A DNA stretch of 64,000 bases from positions 1 through 64,000 of the forward strand of contig CAJMSE010000004.1 of NCBI GenBank assembly GCA_905216025.1, read 5' to 3'. How positions within the stretch are numbered: the first letter of the stretch is position 1; each line of letters starts with the position of its first letter. A program made the translations under genes and the position numbers. The notes under the pieces were generated by a model that worked only from the letters and a program-made list of their open reading frames with translations, did no database searches and was not told the DNA's origin. Shown here one piece after another: positions 23,543-33,030 of this stretch. Source of the stretch: an uncultured bacterium (GTDB lineage Bacteria > Bacteroidota > Bacteroidia > Bacteroidales > Bacteroidaceae).

Positions 23543-25573
23543 ATGAGAAAGATTGCGTTTTTTACAATAGCTATGATGATGCTGGGCACGGACTCACACG
23601 CCCGGCAGGCATGCCCGGCAGACTCGTCGGACATGACAGGCAAGGTGCACAGCATAGGTGAGGTGAGAGTAAGTTCGAAAGCCGCCACACGGCGGATGGG
23701 CGGCGCCGTGAACGGCGTAAGCATCGGACGGCAGGAGCTGTTCAAGGCGGCATGCTGCAATCTTGGCGAGAGCTTCTCCACAAACCCGTCGGTAGACGTG
23801 AGCTACAGCGACGCCGCAACCGGCGCCAAGCAGATAAAGCTGCTCGGACTGAGCGGCACCTACGTGCAGATGCTCACCGAAAACCTGCCCGGCTACCGCG
23901 GAGCAGCAGCACCGTATGCCCTCGGCTACGTGCCGGGAGCATGGATGAAGAACATCGCCGTGAGCAAGGGATGCTCGTCGGTGAAGAACGGATACGAGTC
24001 TATCACGGGTCAGATAAACATCGACTACCTGAAGCCGGAGGACAAGGACAGGATGGAGATAAACCTCTTCGGCGACACGAAGAGCCGCATCGAGGCCAAC
24101 GTCACGGGCAACATACACCTGAACCGCAGGCTGAGCACGGTGCTGCTGACGCACTATGAGAACAGCATCGAGAACCACGACGACAACGGCGACGGATTCT
24201 ACGACCAGCCGAAGGTGAGCCAGCTGCACGTAGACAACAGATGGCAGTGGGCCGGAGAGCACTACATATTCCACGGAGGAGTGTCGGGACTGACGGAGAA
24301 GCGCGAGGGCGGACAGACCGGCCACGCCGCGGCGGCCGGCATCGGACGATACAGGATAGACATCGAGACAAACCGGGCGGAGGCTTACATGAAGCACGCC
24401 TTCATCCTCGACCATCACCACGGCACCAACATCGCCCTGCTCGGCTCGGCATCCCTGCACGAGCAGAGCGCCACATACGGCCGCAAGGAGCTGTATATCA
24501 ACCAGAAAAACGCATACGCATCGCTCGTATTCGAGACGAACATTGCCCACAGACACAACATATCGGCCGGACTGAGCATCAACCACGACCACTACTCCAC
24601 AGATTTGAGAGAGGGCGGACTGCCGCCCGTCAGCGTCAGCGGAGCGCAGGACGGCATGACCGAGACCACACCGGGAGCATACGCCCAGTATACGTTCACC
24701 CTCGGCCACAAGCTGACGGCCATGGCGGGAATACGCGCCGACCACAGCAGCCTGTACGGCACGTTCTTCACCCCGCGCTTCCACGTCAAATACTCGCCGG
24801 CCGACATCATCAGCATACGCCTCTCGGCCGGAAAGGGCTACCGCACGGTGAACGCACTCGCGGAGAACAACTATCTGCTGGCCAGCGGCCGCCGCCTGAC
24901 GATAGACGCACTCAGCCAGGAGGAGGCATGGAACTACGGCGTCAGCACGGCGCTGAACATACCCGTGGCCGGCAAGACGCTCAAGCTGAACGCGGAGTAC
25001 TACTACACCCGCTTCGGCAATCAGGCAGTGACCGACTACGACAGCGATGCCGGCGAGATACGCATCGGCAACCTCGACGGCAAGTCGTACTCGCACACGA
25101 TGCAGATTGACGCCAGCTACCTGGTGGTGAAGGGACTGACCCTCACGGCGGCCTACAGGCTGAACGACGTGAAGTGCACCTACGGCGGAGAGCTGAGGAC
25201 CAAGCCGCTGACAAGCAGGTACAAGGGGATCGTCACAGCATCGTACAAGACCCCGTCGGACCTATGGCAGTTCGACGCCACGCTACAGCTGAACGGCGGC
25301 GGACGCATGCCCCGCCCCTACACGACGCCCGGCGGCACCCCGTCGTGGAGCAACACGTTCCCCGCCTACGAGCAGCTGAGCGCGCAGATAACGCGCTGGT
25401 TCCGCCACTGGTCTGTATACATAGGCGGCGAGAACCTCACGGGCTTCAAGCAGAGCGACCCCATCATCGGCGCGGCCGACCCGTGGAGCGGCACCTTCGA
25501 CACGACCATGGCATGGGGACCGGTGCACGGAGCCATGTTCTACGCCGGGGTGAGGATAAACATCGGCAAATAG
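23543..25573 (+). CDS. TonB-dependent outer-membrane receptor
   Basis: 676 residues from the ATG at 23543, which starts the signal peptide MRKIAFFTIAMMMLGTDSHA; an earlier TTG would lie inside the operator. Plug domain about residues 35-160: IGEVRVSSKAATRRMGGAVNG, QIKLLGLSGTYVQMLTENLPGYRG, IAVSKGCSSVKNGYESITGQINIDY. The rest is a 22-strand barrel ending YAGVRINIGK. There is no N-terminal carboxypeptidase-like or SusD partner, so it is not a SusC. The substrate is unknown; the overall look (NGDGFYDQPKVSQ, STGQI-like plug end) reminds me of metal-related receptors of Bacteroidetes, but that is weak. Confidence 0.9.
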   Translation: MRKIAFFTIAMMMLGTDSHARQACPADSSDMTGKVHSIGEVRVSSKAATRRMGGAVNGVSIGRQELFKAACCNLGESFSTNPSVDVSYSDAATGAKQIKLLGLSGTYVQMLTENLPGYRGAAAPYALGYVPGAWMKNIAVSKGCSSVKNGYESITGQINIDYLKPEDKDRMEINLFGDTKSRIEANVTGNIHLNRRLSTVLLTHYENSIENHDDNGDGFYDQPKVSQLHVDNRWQWAGEHYIFHGGVSGLTEKREGGQTGHAAAAGIGRYRIDIETNRAEAYMKHAFILDHHHGTNIALLGSASLHEQSATYGRKELYINQKNAYASLVFETNIAHRHNISAGLSINHDHYSTDLREGGLPPVSVSGAQDGMTETTPGAYAQYTFTLGHKLTAMAGIRADHSSLYGTFFTPRFHVKYSPADIISIRLSAGKGYRTVNALAENNYLLASGRRLTIDALSQEEAWNYGVSTALNIPVAGKTLKLNAEYYYTRFGNQAVTDYDSDAGEIRIGNLDGKSYSHTMQIDASYLVVKGLTLTAAYRLNDVKCTYGGELRTKPLTSRYKGIVTASYKTPSDLWQFDATLQLNGGGRMPRPYTTPGGTPSWSNTFPAYEQLSAQITRWFRHWSVYIGGENLTGFKQSDPIIGAADPWSGTFDTTMAWGPVHGAMFYAGVRINIGK

Positions 25574-25700
25574 CAGGCCGGCAAAAATGCACAAAAGACG
25601 CGGCAGAATGCGCCAAAGGCGAGGAATGACGGCAAAGGCGGCAAACAGGCACGGTATTTGCATGCCAATCCGGAGAATAACCCTTTAAACATATAAAGAC

Positions 25701-26801
25701 ATGACACTGTACCCAAAACTCATACTCGACGCACTGGCAACGGTGACCTATCCGGGCACGAAGAAAAACCTCGTGGAGAGCGAGATGGTGGCCGACACGC
25801 CATCCATCAACGGCATGGCTGTGAAAATAGTGCTGCTGTTCCCGCGTGACACCGACCCGTTCCTGAAGTCAACGGTAAAGGCCGCCGAGGCCGCCATACA
25901 CTACCACGTAGGCAAGGACGTGGAGGTGACCATCGAGACGGAATTCAAGTCGAAGCCGCGCCCCGAGGTGGGCAAGCTGCTGCCGCAGGTGAAGAACATC
26001 ATCGCCGTAAGCTCCGGCAAGGGCGGCGTGGGCAAGAGCACCGTGGCGGCCAACCTGGCGATAGCCCTGGCAAAGCTCGGCTACCGGGTGGGACTGCTCG
26101 ACGCCGACATCTTCGGCCCGTCGATGCCCAAGATGTTCAAGGCCGAAGACGAGCGCCCGTATGCCACCGAGAAAGACGGCCGCAGCCTGATAGTGCCCAT
26201 AGAGCGCTACGGGGTGAAGCTGCTGAGCATCGGTTTCTTCGTCAACCCCGACACGGCGACGCTGTGGCGCGGCGGAATGGCAAGCAACGCACTGAAGCAA
26301 CTCATCGGCGACGCCGACTGGGGAGAGCTCGACTACTTCATCCTCGACACCCCGCCGGGCACGAGCGACATCCACCTGACGCTCCTCCAGACCCTCGCCA
26401 TCACCGGAGCGGTCATCGTGAGCACACCGCAGAGCGTGGCTCTGGCCGACGCCCGCAAGGGAATAGACATGTACCGCAACGACAAGGTGAACGTGCCGAT
26501 ACTCGGACTGGTGGAGAACATGGCGTGGTTCACGCCCGCCGAACTGCCCGAAAACAGGTATTACATATTCGGAAAAGACGGCTGCAAGAACCTCGCGGCC
26601 GAGATGGGCACTCCCCTATTGGCGCAGATTCCGCTCGTGCAGGGCATCCGCGAGAGCGGCGACGACGGCGAGCCGGCTGCCACCAAGGTCGACACGGCAA
26701 CGGGTCAGGCCTTCCTCAGCCTCGCGCAGGCCGTGGTGACGGTGACCAACAGGCGCAACAAGGAGAAAGAGCCGACAAAGATCGTGGAAGTAAAGAAATA
26801 A
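25701..26801 (+). CDS. mrp: Mrp/NBP35-type P-loop iron-sulfur carrier ATPase
   Basis: 366 residues. An N-terminal MIP18/DUF59 domain (about 1-90) is followed by the deviant Walker A IIAVSSGKGGVGKSTVAANLA, the switch GLLDADIFGPSMPKMF, and LDYFILDTPPGTSDIHLTLLQ. It functions as a scaffold or carrier in Fe-S protein maturation. The C-terminal CxxC seen in E. coli and eukaryotic members is absent at the expected place (MAWFTPAELPENRYYIFGKDGCKNL carries a single Cys). The gene ends 91 bp before repeat copy B. Confidence 0.93.
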   Translation: MTLYPKLILDALATVTYPGTKKNLVESEMVADTPSINGMAVKIVLLFPRDTDPFLKSTVKAAEAAIHYHVGKDVEVTIETEFKSKPRPEVGKLLPQVKNIIAVSSGKGGVGKSTVAANLAIALAKLGYRVGLLDADIFGPSMPKMFKAEDERPYATEKDGRSLIVPIERYGVKLLSIGFFVNPDTATLWRGGMASNALKQLIGDADWGELDYFILDTPPGTSDIHLTLLQTLAITGAVIVSTPQSVALADARKGIDMYRNDKVNVPILGLVENMAWFTPAELPENRYYIFGKDGCKNLAAEMGTPLLAQIPLVQGIRESGDDGEPAATKVDTATGQAFLSLAQAVVTVTNRRNKEKEPTKIVEVKK

Positions 26802-26892
26802 CGGCGTCCGGGCATGGAATGCACCGTCATCAGACAGCGACGGCACGCCGGCGATGCCGCGGGCTGCCCACGATGATGCGACAAGCTGCTCC

Positions 26893-27053
26893 TGACGATG
26901 TAACGGGCAGATTCTGACGGTGTAACGGGCTGGCTTTGACGATGCGACGGATTGCCCGCCAATGTCCTCCGCTTTCTTTCAAATGCGTTTTTGCCCCCTG
27001 TCAAAAGTGTTTTTGACAGGGGGCAAAAGTGTTTTTGAGAGCTATCAAAAATG
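26893..27053 (+). repeat. 22-bp-period composite repeat, copy B
   Basis: Three block-I units (26893-26914, 26915-26936, 26937-26958; core TGACGGTGTAACGGGC), a 17-bp linker, three block-II units (26976-26997, 26998-27019, 27020-27041; core CAAAAGTGTTTTTG) and the tail CTATCAAAAATG. Block II contains a perfect 18-bp stem (26989-27006 with 27011-27028, loop GTGT). It fills the space between the convergent genes mrp and the ABC permease and could work as a bidirectional terminator. Confidence 0.88.
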
Positions 27054-27055
27054 TA

Positions 27056-28330
27056 TTATCTTGCAGAACGGTTCCTCTTCAGCCTGCGCCTTACCTCACG
27101 CTTGTGACGTATCTCGTTGAGACGGCGGATGAGATGGTCGCGCGAGAGGTATATCTGATAACGGTAAACGCCGCAGGCAAGACAGAAATACACAACCACC
27201 TGCACCCACAGCATGCGGTACTCGACAGCCACGTCGGCCAGACCGGCACCCATCGAGTTGGTGCGCACGAAGGCACGCACGCCGAACGTTGACGGGAATA
27301 TCCACGACAGCGACTGCCAGAACCACGGGATATTGCTCTGCGGCCACGACACGCCGGAGAGGAACAGCAACGGAACGGAGAAGAAAACGACGAGGAGCAT
27401 CACGTTCTCGCGGTAGCGTATGAGGCACGACACCGTCATGCTGAAGAACACGCAGGCAAGGACGTAGGGCACGAGAACGCCCAACAGCTCGGCCGGACCG
27501 GCGAGACAGACGAACCCAAAGATGCGCGGGACAATCATGGTGAGCCATGCCGCCATCACGGAATATATCATGATGTAGCACATGGCCTTACCTATAACGA
27601 TTCGGAACACGCCTCGGTAGTGCTTGCTGACGGGGATGAGTTCGCGGAAGCGGTTTGTCTCGCGCGCCGTTCCGGCCGCAAGACCGACGCCGAGTACGAG
27701 TGTCTGCTGGAGAATGAGCATCAGCACGCCCGGCAGGATGAAGTTGCCGTAGCCCCCGGTGGGGTTGAAGATGGGCACCTCTGCAAAGTCGAGCGGCCGT
27801 GTCGTCACCTCGTCCTCACGGTCGGTATAGTTTCCCGAGAGGACTATCTGTATGCCGGCATTCATCTCCTGCGACACCATCAGTGCCGCCTGATACACCG
27901 CCTTGTATGTCAGCATGAGTCCCATGTCGCAGTAGACGCTGACGGCCGTCTGCCTCATGCTGTTCAGCCGCACCGAGAAGTCGGACGGTATGTAGTATAT
28001 TCCGCTGACGACCTGCCTGCCGAGCAGCGACTTTGCCTCCTCCATATCGGCCGCATGGCACAGCACGCGCACATCGGGCGAGGCGTCGCAGCGCCGTATG
28101 AAGTCGCGGCTCAGCGCACTGCGGGAGTCGTCGACGACAACCACGGGCACCTCGTGCACCACCTCGTTGTTGTAAATCCACGAGTAAAGCAGCGGATAGG
28201 CCAAAGGCACGAGCAGGAAGAAGATGAGCACTCCCTCGTCTCTGACAGAGTTGCGCATCTCCTGCCACCACACCTGACAGGCATCACTGATTCCTTCGGC
28301 CACCCTGTGCCGCAATCCTTCTCTTTTCAT
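27056..28330 (-). CDS. ABC-2 type transporter permease (YhhJ/YbhR-like)
   Basis: 424 residues with the ABC-2 permease layout: one N-terminal helix (DEGVLIFFLLVPLAYPLLYSWIYNNEVV), a large periplasmic domain (about residues 60-190, VVVVDDSRSALSRDFIRRCDAS), then five helices and a basic C-terminus (RHKREVRRRLKRNRSAR). Second of two paired permeases; last gene of the TolC-HlyD-permease-permease operon, 3 bp after its partner. No nucleotide-binding-domain motif (GxxGxGKS) is present in it or nearby. Confidence 0.88.
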   Translation of the reverse strand: MKREGLRHRVAEGISDACQVWWQEMRNSVRDEGVLIFFLLVPLAYPLLYSWIYNNEVVHEVPVVVVDDSRSALSRDFIRRCDASPDVRVLCHAADMEEAKSLLGRQVVSGIYYIPSDFSVRLNSMRQTAVSVYCDMGLMLTYKAVYQAALMVSQEMNAGIQIVLSGNYTDREDEVTTRPLDFAEVPIFNPTGGYGNFILPGVLMLILQQTLVLGVGLAAGTARETNRFRELIPVSKHYRGVFRIVIGKAMCYIMIYSVMAAWLTMIVPRIFGFVCLAGPAELLGVLVPYVLACVFFSMTVSCLIRYRENVMLLVVFFSVPLLFLSGVSWPQSNIPWFWQSLSWIFPSTFGVRAFVRTNSMGAGLADVAVEYRMLWVQVVVYFCLACGVYRYQIYLSRDHLIRRLNEIRHKREVRRRLKRNRSAR

Positions 28331-28333
28331 CCG

Positions 28334-29512
28334 CTATGGTATATAAACATAAGTGAGCATCGCCTTCTTCAGCCGGGGCAGCACCGCAAGCGGCAGCAGG
28401 GCGAAGACGAGGAGCGCCGCGACATGCAGGGCGACGCACGACAGCGGGAAGCCGTTGAACACGGCCACCTGATATATCATGAAATAATGGCGCAGGGGGA
28501 ACAGGTTGGCCAGCGACTGGAGCGCGCCGTCCATGCCCATGACGGGAAAGGCCGAGCCGGCCATGGAGAAGCTGAGCACCGCCCATAGCGAGCAGGTGCT
28601 CATGGAGAGACGCATCGAGGGCATCAGGCCGAAAACGAAGATGCCGAAACCCTGCGCCGAGAGCACCGTAAGGAGTCCGAGCAGCACTATCGGCACCAGC
28701 CCTCCGGGATGCGGAAAGCCGAGAATGCCGAACACGTAGAACATGTAAGCGTAGGTGACGGCGAGGAATACGGCCGTCTGCGGGAGAATCTTGCCTGCCA
28801 GTGCCACCACGATGTCATTGCCGGCAGCCGCCATCCAGTGCTTGGAGCGGCTGAACTTCAGCTCCGTGCCGAGCGAATAGGCTGTCACGAGGAAGGCAAA
28901 GAGCATTATCATGCCCGGTATGAGCATGGTGCTGAGATATATGTTATAGTTCGTCCATGGGTTGGATGGCTGGTGCAGGTCGATGACGATGGGTTGGAGG
29001 AAGGCGCGTATCTGCTCCGGCGTGAAGCCTTTAGCCGACAGCGTGGCCTGCCCGACGGATGCGGAGCCGAGCGTGGCCACGGTCTTGAGGTCGCGGTAGA
29101 GCAGTGCTCCCGAGGTCAGCGTGGTCATGCTGTAGTAGAACGAAATCTTCGGCATGCGGGCTGAGAGCAGCTTGTCCGTCGTGCCCGGCGGTATATAGAG
29201 GAACGCGTATATCTCGTTGCGCTGTATGGCGCGGCGTGCCGCGGCCACGCTCTCATAGCTGCCGGCCACCCGCGTGGTCTGGAATGCGTCGAGCGTGCGT
29301 ATCATCCGCCGCGTGGTGGGGGTGTCGTCGAGGTCTACGATGCCCACGGGCATGTCCTGGGGCTGTCCCTCTTCCATCAGCGAGGTGAAGAAAAACATGA
29401 CCAGCAGGGGGAACACCACCATGCAGAACCAATACATCGGATTGCCACGCATGATGGAAACCTCGCGCCGCATCACGGCCGCCACATTCCATATATGCCC
29501 CCGTACCGCCAC
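28334..29512 (-). CDS. ABC-2 type transporter permease (YbhS-like)
   Basis: 392 residues of the same family as the next gene: N-terminal helix (MYWFCMVVFPLLVMFFFTSLM), periplasmic domain starting MPVGIVDLDDTPTTRRMIRTLDAF, then five helices including SMAGSAFPVMGMDGALQSLANLFPLRHYFMIYQ, a signature of drug-export ABC-2 permeases. It probably forms a heterodimeric channel with the downstream permease. It starts 2 bp after the HlyD stop. The ATPase needed to drive it is not encoded in the cluster. Confidence 0.88.
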   Translation of the reverse strand: MAVRGHIWNVAAVMRREVSIMRGNPMYWFCMVVFPLLVMFFFTSLMEEGQPQDMPVGIVDLDDTPTTRRMIRTLDAFQTTRVAGSYESVAAARRAIQRNEIYAFLYIPPGTTDKLLSARMPKISFYYSMTTLTSGALLYRDLKTVATLGSASVGQATLSAKGFTPEQIRAFLQPIVIDLHQPSNPWTNYNIYLSTMLIPGMIMLFAFLVTAYSLGTELKFSRSKHWMAAAGNDIVVALAGKILPQTAVFLAVTYAYMFYVFGILGFPHPGGLVPIVLLGLLTVLSAQGFGIFVFGLMPSMRLSMSTCSLWAVLSFSMAGSAFPVMGMDGALQSLANLFPLRHYFMIYQVAVFNGFPLSCVALHVAALLVFALLPLAVLPRLKKAMLTYVYIP

Positions 29513-29514
29513 TG

Positions 29515-30504
29515 TCAGAGGTCTTTAATGATGAGAGACATGCCCGGACGCAGGCCCTCGACGGCCTTGACAGGCCGCGCCTTGACCTCAAACGTCTTCA
29601 GGTCGTACTGTCCGTTGGCCTTCGTGGCCTTCCAGACGGCGTAGCTTCCCTCGTCTTTCATGTAGTAAATCTTCATGCGGACGGACTTCCCGAAGGCGGG
29701 GGCGAAGGCATTAAACTCGCCTCCTATCTTCATGCCGGCCAACTGGTCCTCGCGCACGTTGAACGTCCCCCACACGTCGGTCATCACCGATATGGTCATG
29801 ATGGGCGAGCCGGTGCCTACGAGTTCGCCAACTTTGGGATATATGTCTGTCACCTCTCCGTCGGCCTGCGCTATCTGCACTGTCTCCGATATGTACGACT
29901 GCACCTCGTCTACAGCACCGCGGGCGCGCTCCACCTGTGCGGCGGAGGCCAGCTTCTCCTCGCTGCGGGCACCGTTGCGGGCCATGTCATACTGGCTCTT
30001 GGCGGCGCGCTCCTGCGCCTCCATGGCCTTATACTGTGCCAGCACCTCATCGCGCTTCTGCGCACTGACGACTCCTTCGTCGAAAAGACGCTGCATGCGC
30101 TCATACGATTTCTGCGCTATATCGAGTCCGGCACGGGCCTGCTGCCACAGCTGAAATGCTCCGCGCACCTGCTCGGCACGCGCACCGGCACGCGCCATGG
30201 CGTCAAGGGCTGAGGCGGCGCTTTCCGCTCCGCGGGCCTGCTCCATCTTGGCACGCACGTCGGGGGCGTCGATGATGGCGAGCGTATCGCCCGCACGGAC
30301 GAAGTCGCCTTCCTTGACGCGCAGCTCGAGGATGCGGCCGGGCACCTTGCTCGACACTCTGTATTCCGTCACTTCAACCTGCCCCTGTATCGTTTCGGGC
30401 TCGCGTCCGAGTGTGAAATATCCTATCAGGGCAACAACGGCCACCACGACAGTGAATCCCGCGATGGCATAAAGGATGCTGTTATGTTGTGATTTTGCTG
30501 ACAT
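29515..30504 (-). CDS. HlyD/EmrA-type membrane fusion protein
   Basis: 329 residues: one N-terminal transmembrane anchor (SILYAIAGFTVVVAVVALIGYFTLG), a split biotinyl-lipoyl domain (YRVSSKVPGRILELRVKEGDFVRAGDTLAIID, and later ADGEVTDIYPKVGELVGTGSPIMTI), an alanine-rich coiled hairpin of about 100 residues between them, and a C-terminal beta domain. It links the inner-membrane permeases to the TolC channel across the periplasm. 36 bp after tolC, 2 bp before the first permease. Confidence 0.9.
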   Translation of the reverse strand: MSAKSQHNSILYAIAGFTVVVAVVALIGYFTLGREPETIQGQVEVTEYRVSSKVPGRILELRVKEGDFVRAGDTLAIIDAPDVRAKMEQARGAESAASALDAMARAGARAEQVRGAFQLWQQARAGLDIAQKSYERMQRLFDEGVVSAQKRDEVLAQYKAMEAQERAAKSQYDMARNGARSEEKLASAAQVERARGAVDEVQSYISETVQIAQADGEVTDIYPKVGELVGTGSPIMTISVMTDVWGTFNVREDQLAGMKIGGEFNAFAPAFGKSVRMKIYYMKDEGSYAVWKATKANGQYDLKTFEVKARPVKAVEGLRPGMSLIIKDL

Positions 30505-30540
30505 ACCTATATTATATTAATGTAATATACCGATATTCTG

Positions 30541-32052
30541 TTATTGTAAAGTACCGAGCGACTTCTTCAGGTTCACCTCACTGAGCTTCACGTCGATGCC
30601 CGCGTCGATATGGAGCGAGCGCGCCTGAAGCCACGCCGTCTGGGCTTCCATCACCGTAGAGGCCGGCATCACGCCCTCGCGGAATCCCACCTCGGCGCTG
30701 CGCAGGTTCTCTTCGGCACGCTTTATGTTGGCCTCGGCCATGCCGAGACGCTTCACCGCCTCGCTGACCTTGAACCGGCTCTGACTCACCTGCAGCTCTA
30801 TCTTCTCGCGGGCCTCGGCCACCTCGAGCGCCGCTATGGCCTCGGCACCCTTGGCGGCGCGCACCTTGTAGGCCACATCGCCCCAGTTCCACACGGGAAT
30901 GCTGACGAGTACGCCCACGTTCCACATGCCGCCGAACTTCTTATGGAAACCGTCGAACACGTTGGGGTTACTCACCGAGTAGCCGCCCGTGAGGGCAATC
31001 TTGGGCAGGTTGCCGGCCTTGAGCAGGTTCACGGCCTGCCGGCTGAGGTCGGCGACAGACTGGAGCACCTGTATCTCGGGGCGCCTCTCGGCCTGCTCAC
31101 CGCCGGTATGCTCTGCGGGGAGCTCGCCGACGGCGATTGTCTCCTTGTCCTCGTCGGCCGTGCGGAGGTCTGTATCCACCGGCAGTCCGCACTGCTGGCA
31201 GAGGAGCATGCGGGCAAGCACGAGTCCGTCGCTGACCTGAAGCAGCGTCATCTCGGCCTCGTTGACCTTCACGTCAACGCTCAATCCGTCGGCACGTGTA
31301 GCCACGCCCTCGGCAATCATCTTGTGCACGTCGCCGCTCAGCTTTTCCACAAGTGCGAGATAGCTCTCGGCTAAGCGTTTCTTATGCTTCAGCGATACCA
31401 CCGTCCAGTAGGCCTTGTCGGTGTCGTAGATGGTTGCCTGACGCGTGGCCTCGGCCTGGCTGCCGGCCATGCGCACGCCGATATCGGCCATGCGGTTCAT
31501 CGCCGTGATGCTTCCGCCCATATATATCGGCTGCGTCACCAGCACCGAACCGGCGAAGATGTTGCGCGTGTCCGTACGGAAGGCATCCACAATGCCCTGG
31601 CCGCCGGCGTTGAGCATTGACGATATGGCATTGATATGACCGTTGAATCCGCCCGCCAGCTGGTCGATGCTCGTGCCGAGGGCACCGAGCTGACTGTTGA
31701 TGGCCTCGACCTGTCCGGGCGAAAGCGACGAGACGATGTTTCCGGCGGCATCTTTTATGCCGGACGTCGCCGTGGTGCCGATGTTGCTCAGCGCCGTCTT
31801 CTGGTCGCCGTTGAGGATGGATACCTCCCGGCTGGTATACATATAGCTGCCCAGAGCATGCACATGCGGCAGGTATTTGGTGCGCGCCGACTTGCGCACG
31901 TTGGCCGCCATGCCCTTCTTCAGCTCCGATATGCCCATCTGCTTGTTGTTGCGCAGCGCCATTGCACGGCAGCTGTCGAGGCTGACAGTCTGCTGGGCGA
32001 CGGCCCGGCCGACGCAAGCAAGCATGAGCAGTAATGCTACGACATGTCTCAT
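30541..32052 (-). CDS. TolC family outer-membrane efflux protein
   Basis: 503 residues with a signal peptide (RHVVALLLMLACVGRAVAQQ) and two OEP repeats of coiled-coil helices: TVSLDSCRAMALRNNKQMGISELKKGMA and, in the second half, LSRQAVNLLKAGNLPKIALTGGYSVSNPN ... VSIPVWNWGDVAYKVRAAKGAEAIAALEVAEAREKIELQVSQSRFKVSEA. It forms the exit duct for the HlyD/ABC-2 pump encoded downstream. Starts 75 bp after the coiled-coil gene at 32128-33003. Confidence 0.92.
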   Translation of the reverse strand: MRHVVALLLMLACVGRAVAQQTVSLDSCRAMALRNNKQMGISELKKGMAANVRKSARTKYLPHVHALGSYMYTSREVSILNGDQKTALSNIGTTATSGIKDAAGNIVSSLSPGQVEAINSQLGALGTSIDQLAGGFNGHINAISSMLNAGGQGIVDAFRTDTRNIFAGSVLVTQPIYMGGSITAMNRMADIGVRMAGSQAEATRQATIYDTDKAYWTVVSLKHKKRLAESYLALVEKLSGDVHKMIAEGVATRADGLSVDVKVNEAEMTLLQVSDGLVLARMLLCQQCGLPVDTDLRTADEDKETIAVGELPAEHTGGEQAERRPEIQVLQSVADLSRQAVNLLKAGNLPKIALTGGYSVSNPNVFDGFHKKFGGMWNVGVLVSIPVWNWGDVAYKVRAAKGAEAIAALEVAEAREKIELQVSQSRFKVSEAVKRLGMAEANIKRAEENLRSAEVGFREGVMPASTVMEAQTAWLQARSLHIDAGIDVKLSEVNLKKSLGTLQ

Positions 32053-32127
32053 AGGCTGTATCCGGTTTGTCCTTACCTTATTATTACTTAAACGGAGTGT
32101 TACGGTTAGTTTATCGTGAAATCTCAG

Positions 32128-33003
32128 TTACTTGAACGTGAAGTTGCGCGAACCGATCATGTTGCCGTCGGCGAATATGCTGACGTTATAAGGTCCGGCG
32201 GCCAGGAAGTTGGTAACATTCCAGAATGTGCTCACCGCAATCTCCTCTCCGGAGTATTCCACGTTCTTCCTCATCGAGTATTCAATCTGCCTGTCTTCGT
32301 ATGCGAACGTCCCGCCGCCGCTCAGCACGTTGCCCGTGGGCGTGGTGATGCGCACGTATATGGTCCTGATACCGTTCGTTGCGGTTACGTTCCTGGCGAT
32401 GTTGAACGACACTTCGATGGTCTTGCAGTCCTTCATCTTCTTGGCGGGCTTGCCTCTCTTGTTCTTCGGAGTCATCACGATGGCCGTAGCATCGAGCTGC
32501 GCGGCAATGGCAACCTTCTCCGAGAGCGACGCTTTCTCGCTGCTCAGACCTTCTATCTGGCGGGCCGCCTCAACGTATTGGTCCTTCACGCGCTGGTTCT
32601 CGTCACGGAGATTCTGGTTCACACGGTTGAGCGAATCTATCTGGAGGACATAGCTCCGGAGCACGACGCGTACCGTGGCAAGCTCTTTCTTGAGCCTCGT
32701 TATCTCACGCGCATCGTCGCTCCGCACGCGTTTCAGCTCTTCGAGAAGCCTCTGCGTGCGCAACTGCTCCTGCGTGAGCTGCGCCACGATGGAGTCGTTG
32801 TTTATCGTTGCCTTCATCTCGCTGTATTGACGGGCGAACTGTTCATACTCATTCTCCATCTCCATCTTCTCGAGATTAGCCAGTTCCTGCATGTCACGGT
32901 TAGCCTCTTTCTGCTTGTTCAGGCTGAAAGCGAGATACCCCACGAGACCCGCCATGACAGCAATGATAACGCCCGCTATCGGGACTATTACTTTCTTATT
33001 CAT
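32128..33003 (-). CDS. Coiled-coil membrane-anchored protein, function unknown
   Basis: 291 residues: N-terminal transmembrane anchor (VIVPIAGVIIAVMAGLVGYLAFSL), a long charged coiled coil (about 30-150: EANRDMQELANLEKMEMENEYEQFARQ and following), then a basic stretch PKNKRGKPAKKMKDCK and a C-terminal beta-rich domain (VSFNIARNVTATNGIRTIYVRITTPTGNVL ... YNVSIFADGNMIGSRNFTF). It resembles a conserved Bacteroidetes hypothetical family whose name I do not recall. Own promoter; upstream of and possibly cotranscribed with the efflux operon. Confidence 0.72.
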   Translation of the reverse strand: MNKKVIVPIAGVIIAVMAGLVGYLAFSLNKQKEANRDMQELANLEKMEMENEYEQFARQYSEMKATINNDSIVAQLTQEQLRTQRLLEELKRVRSDDAREITRLKKELATVRVVLRSYVLQIDSLNRVNQNLRDENQRVKDQYVEAARQIEGLSSEKASLSEKVAIAAQLDATAIVMTPKNKRGKPAKKMKDCKTIEVSFNIARNVTATNGIRTIYVRITTPTGNVLSGGGTFAYEDRQIEYSMRKNVEYSGEEIAVSTFWNVTNFLAAGPYNVSIFADGNMIGSRNFTFK

Positions 33004-33030
33004 ACATTATATTATATTTGAAGAACTGTG

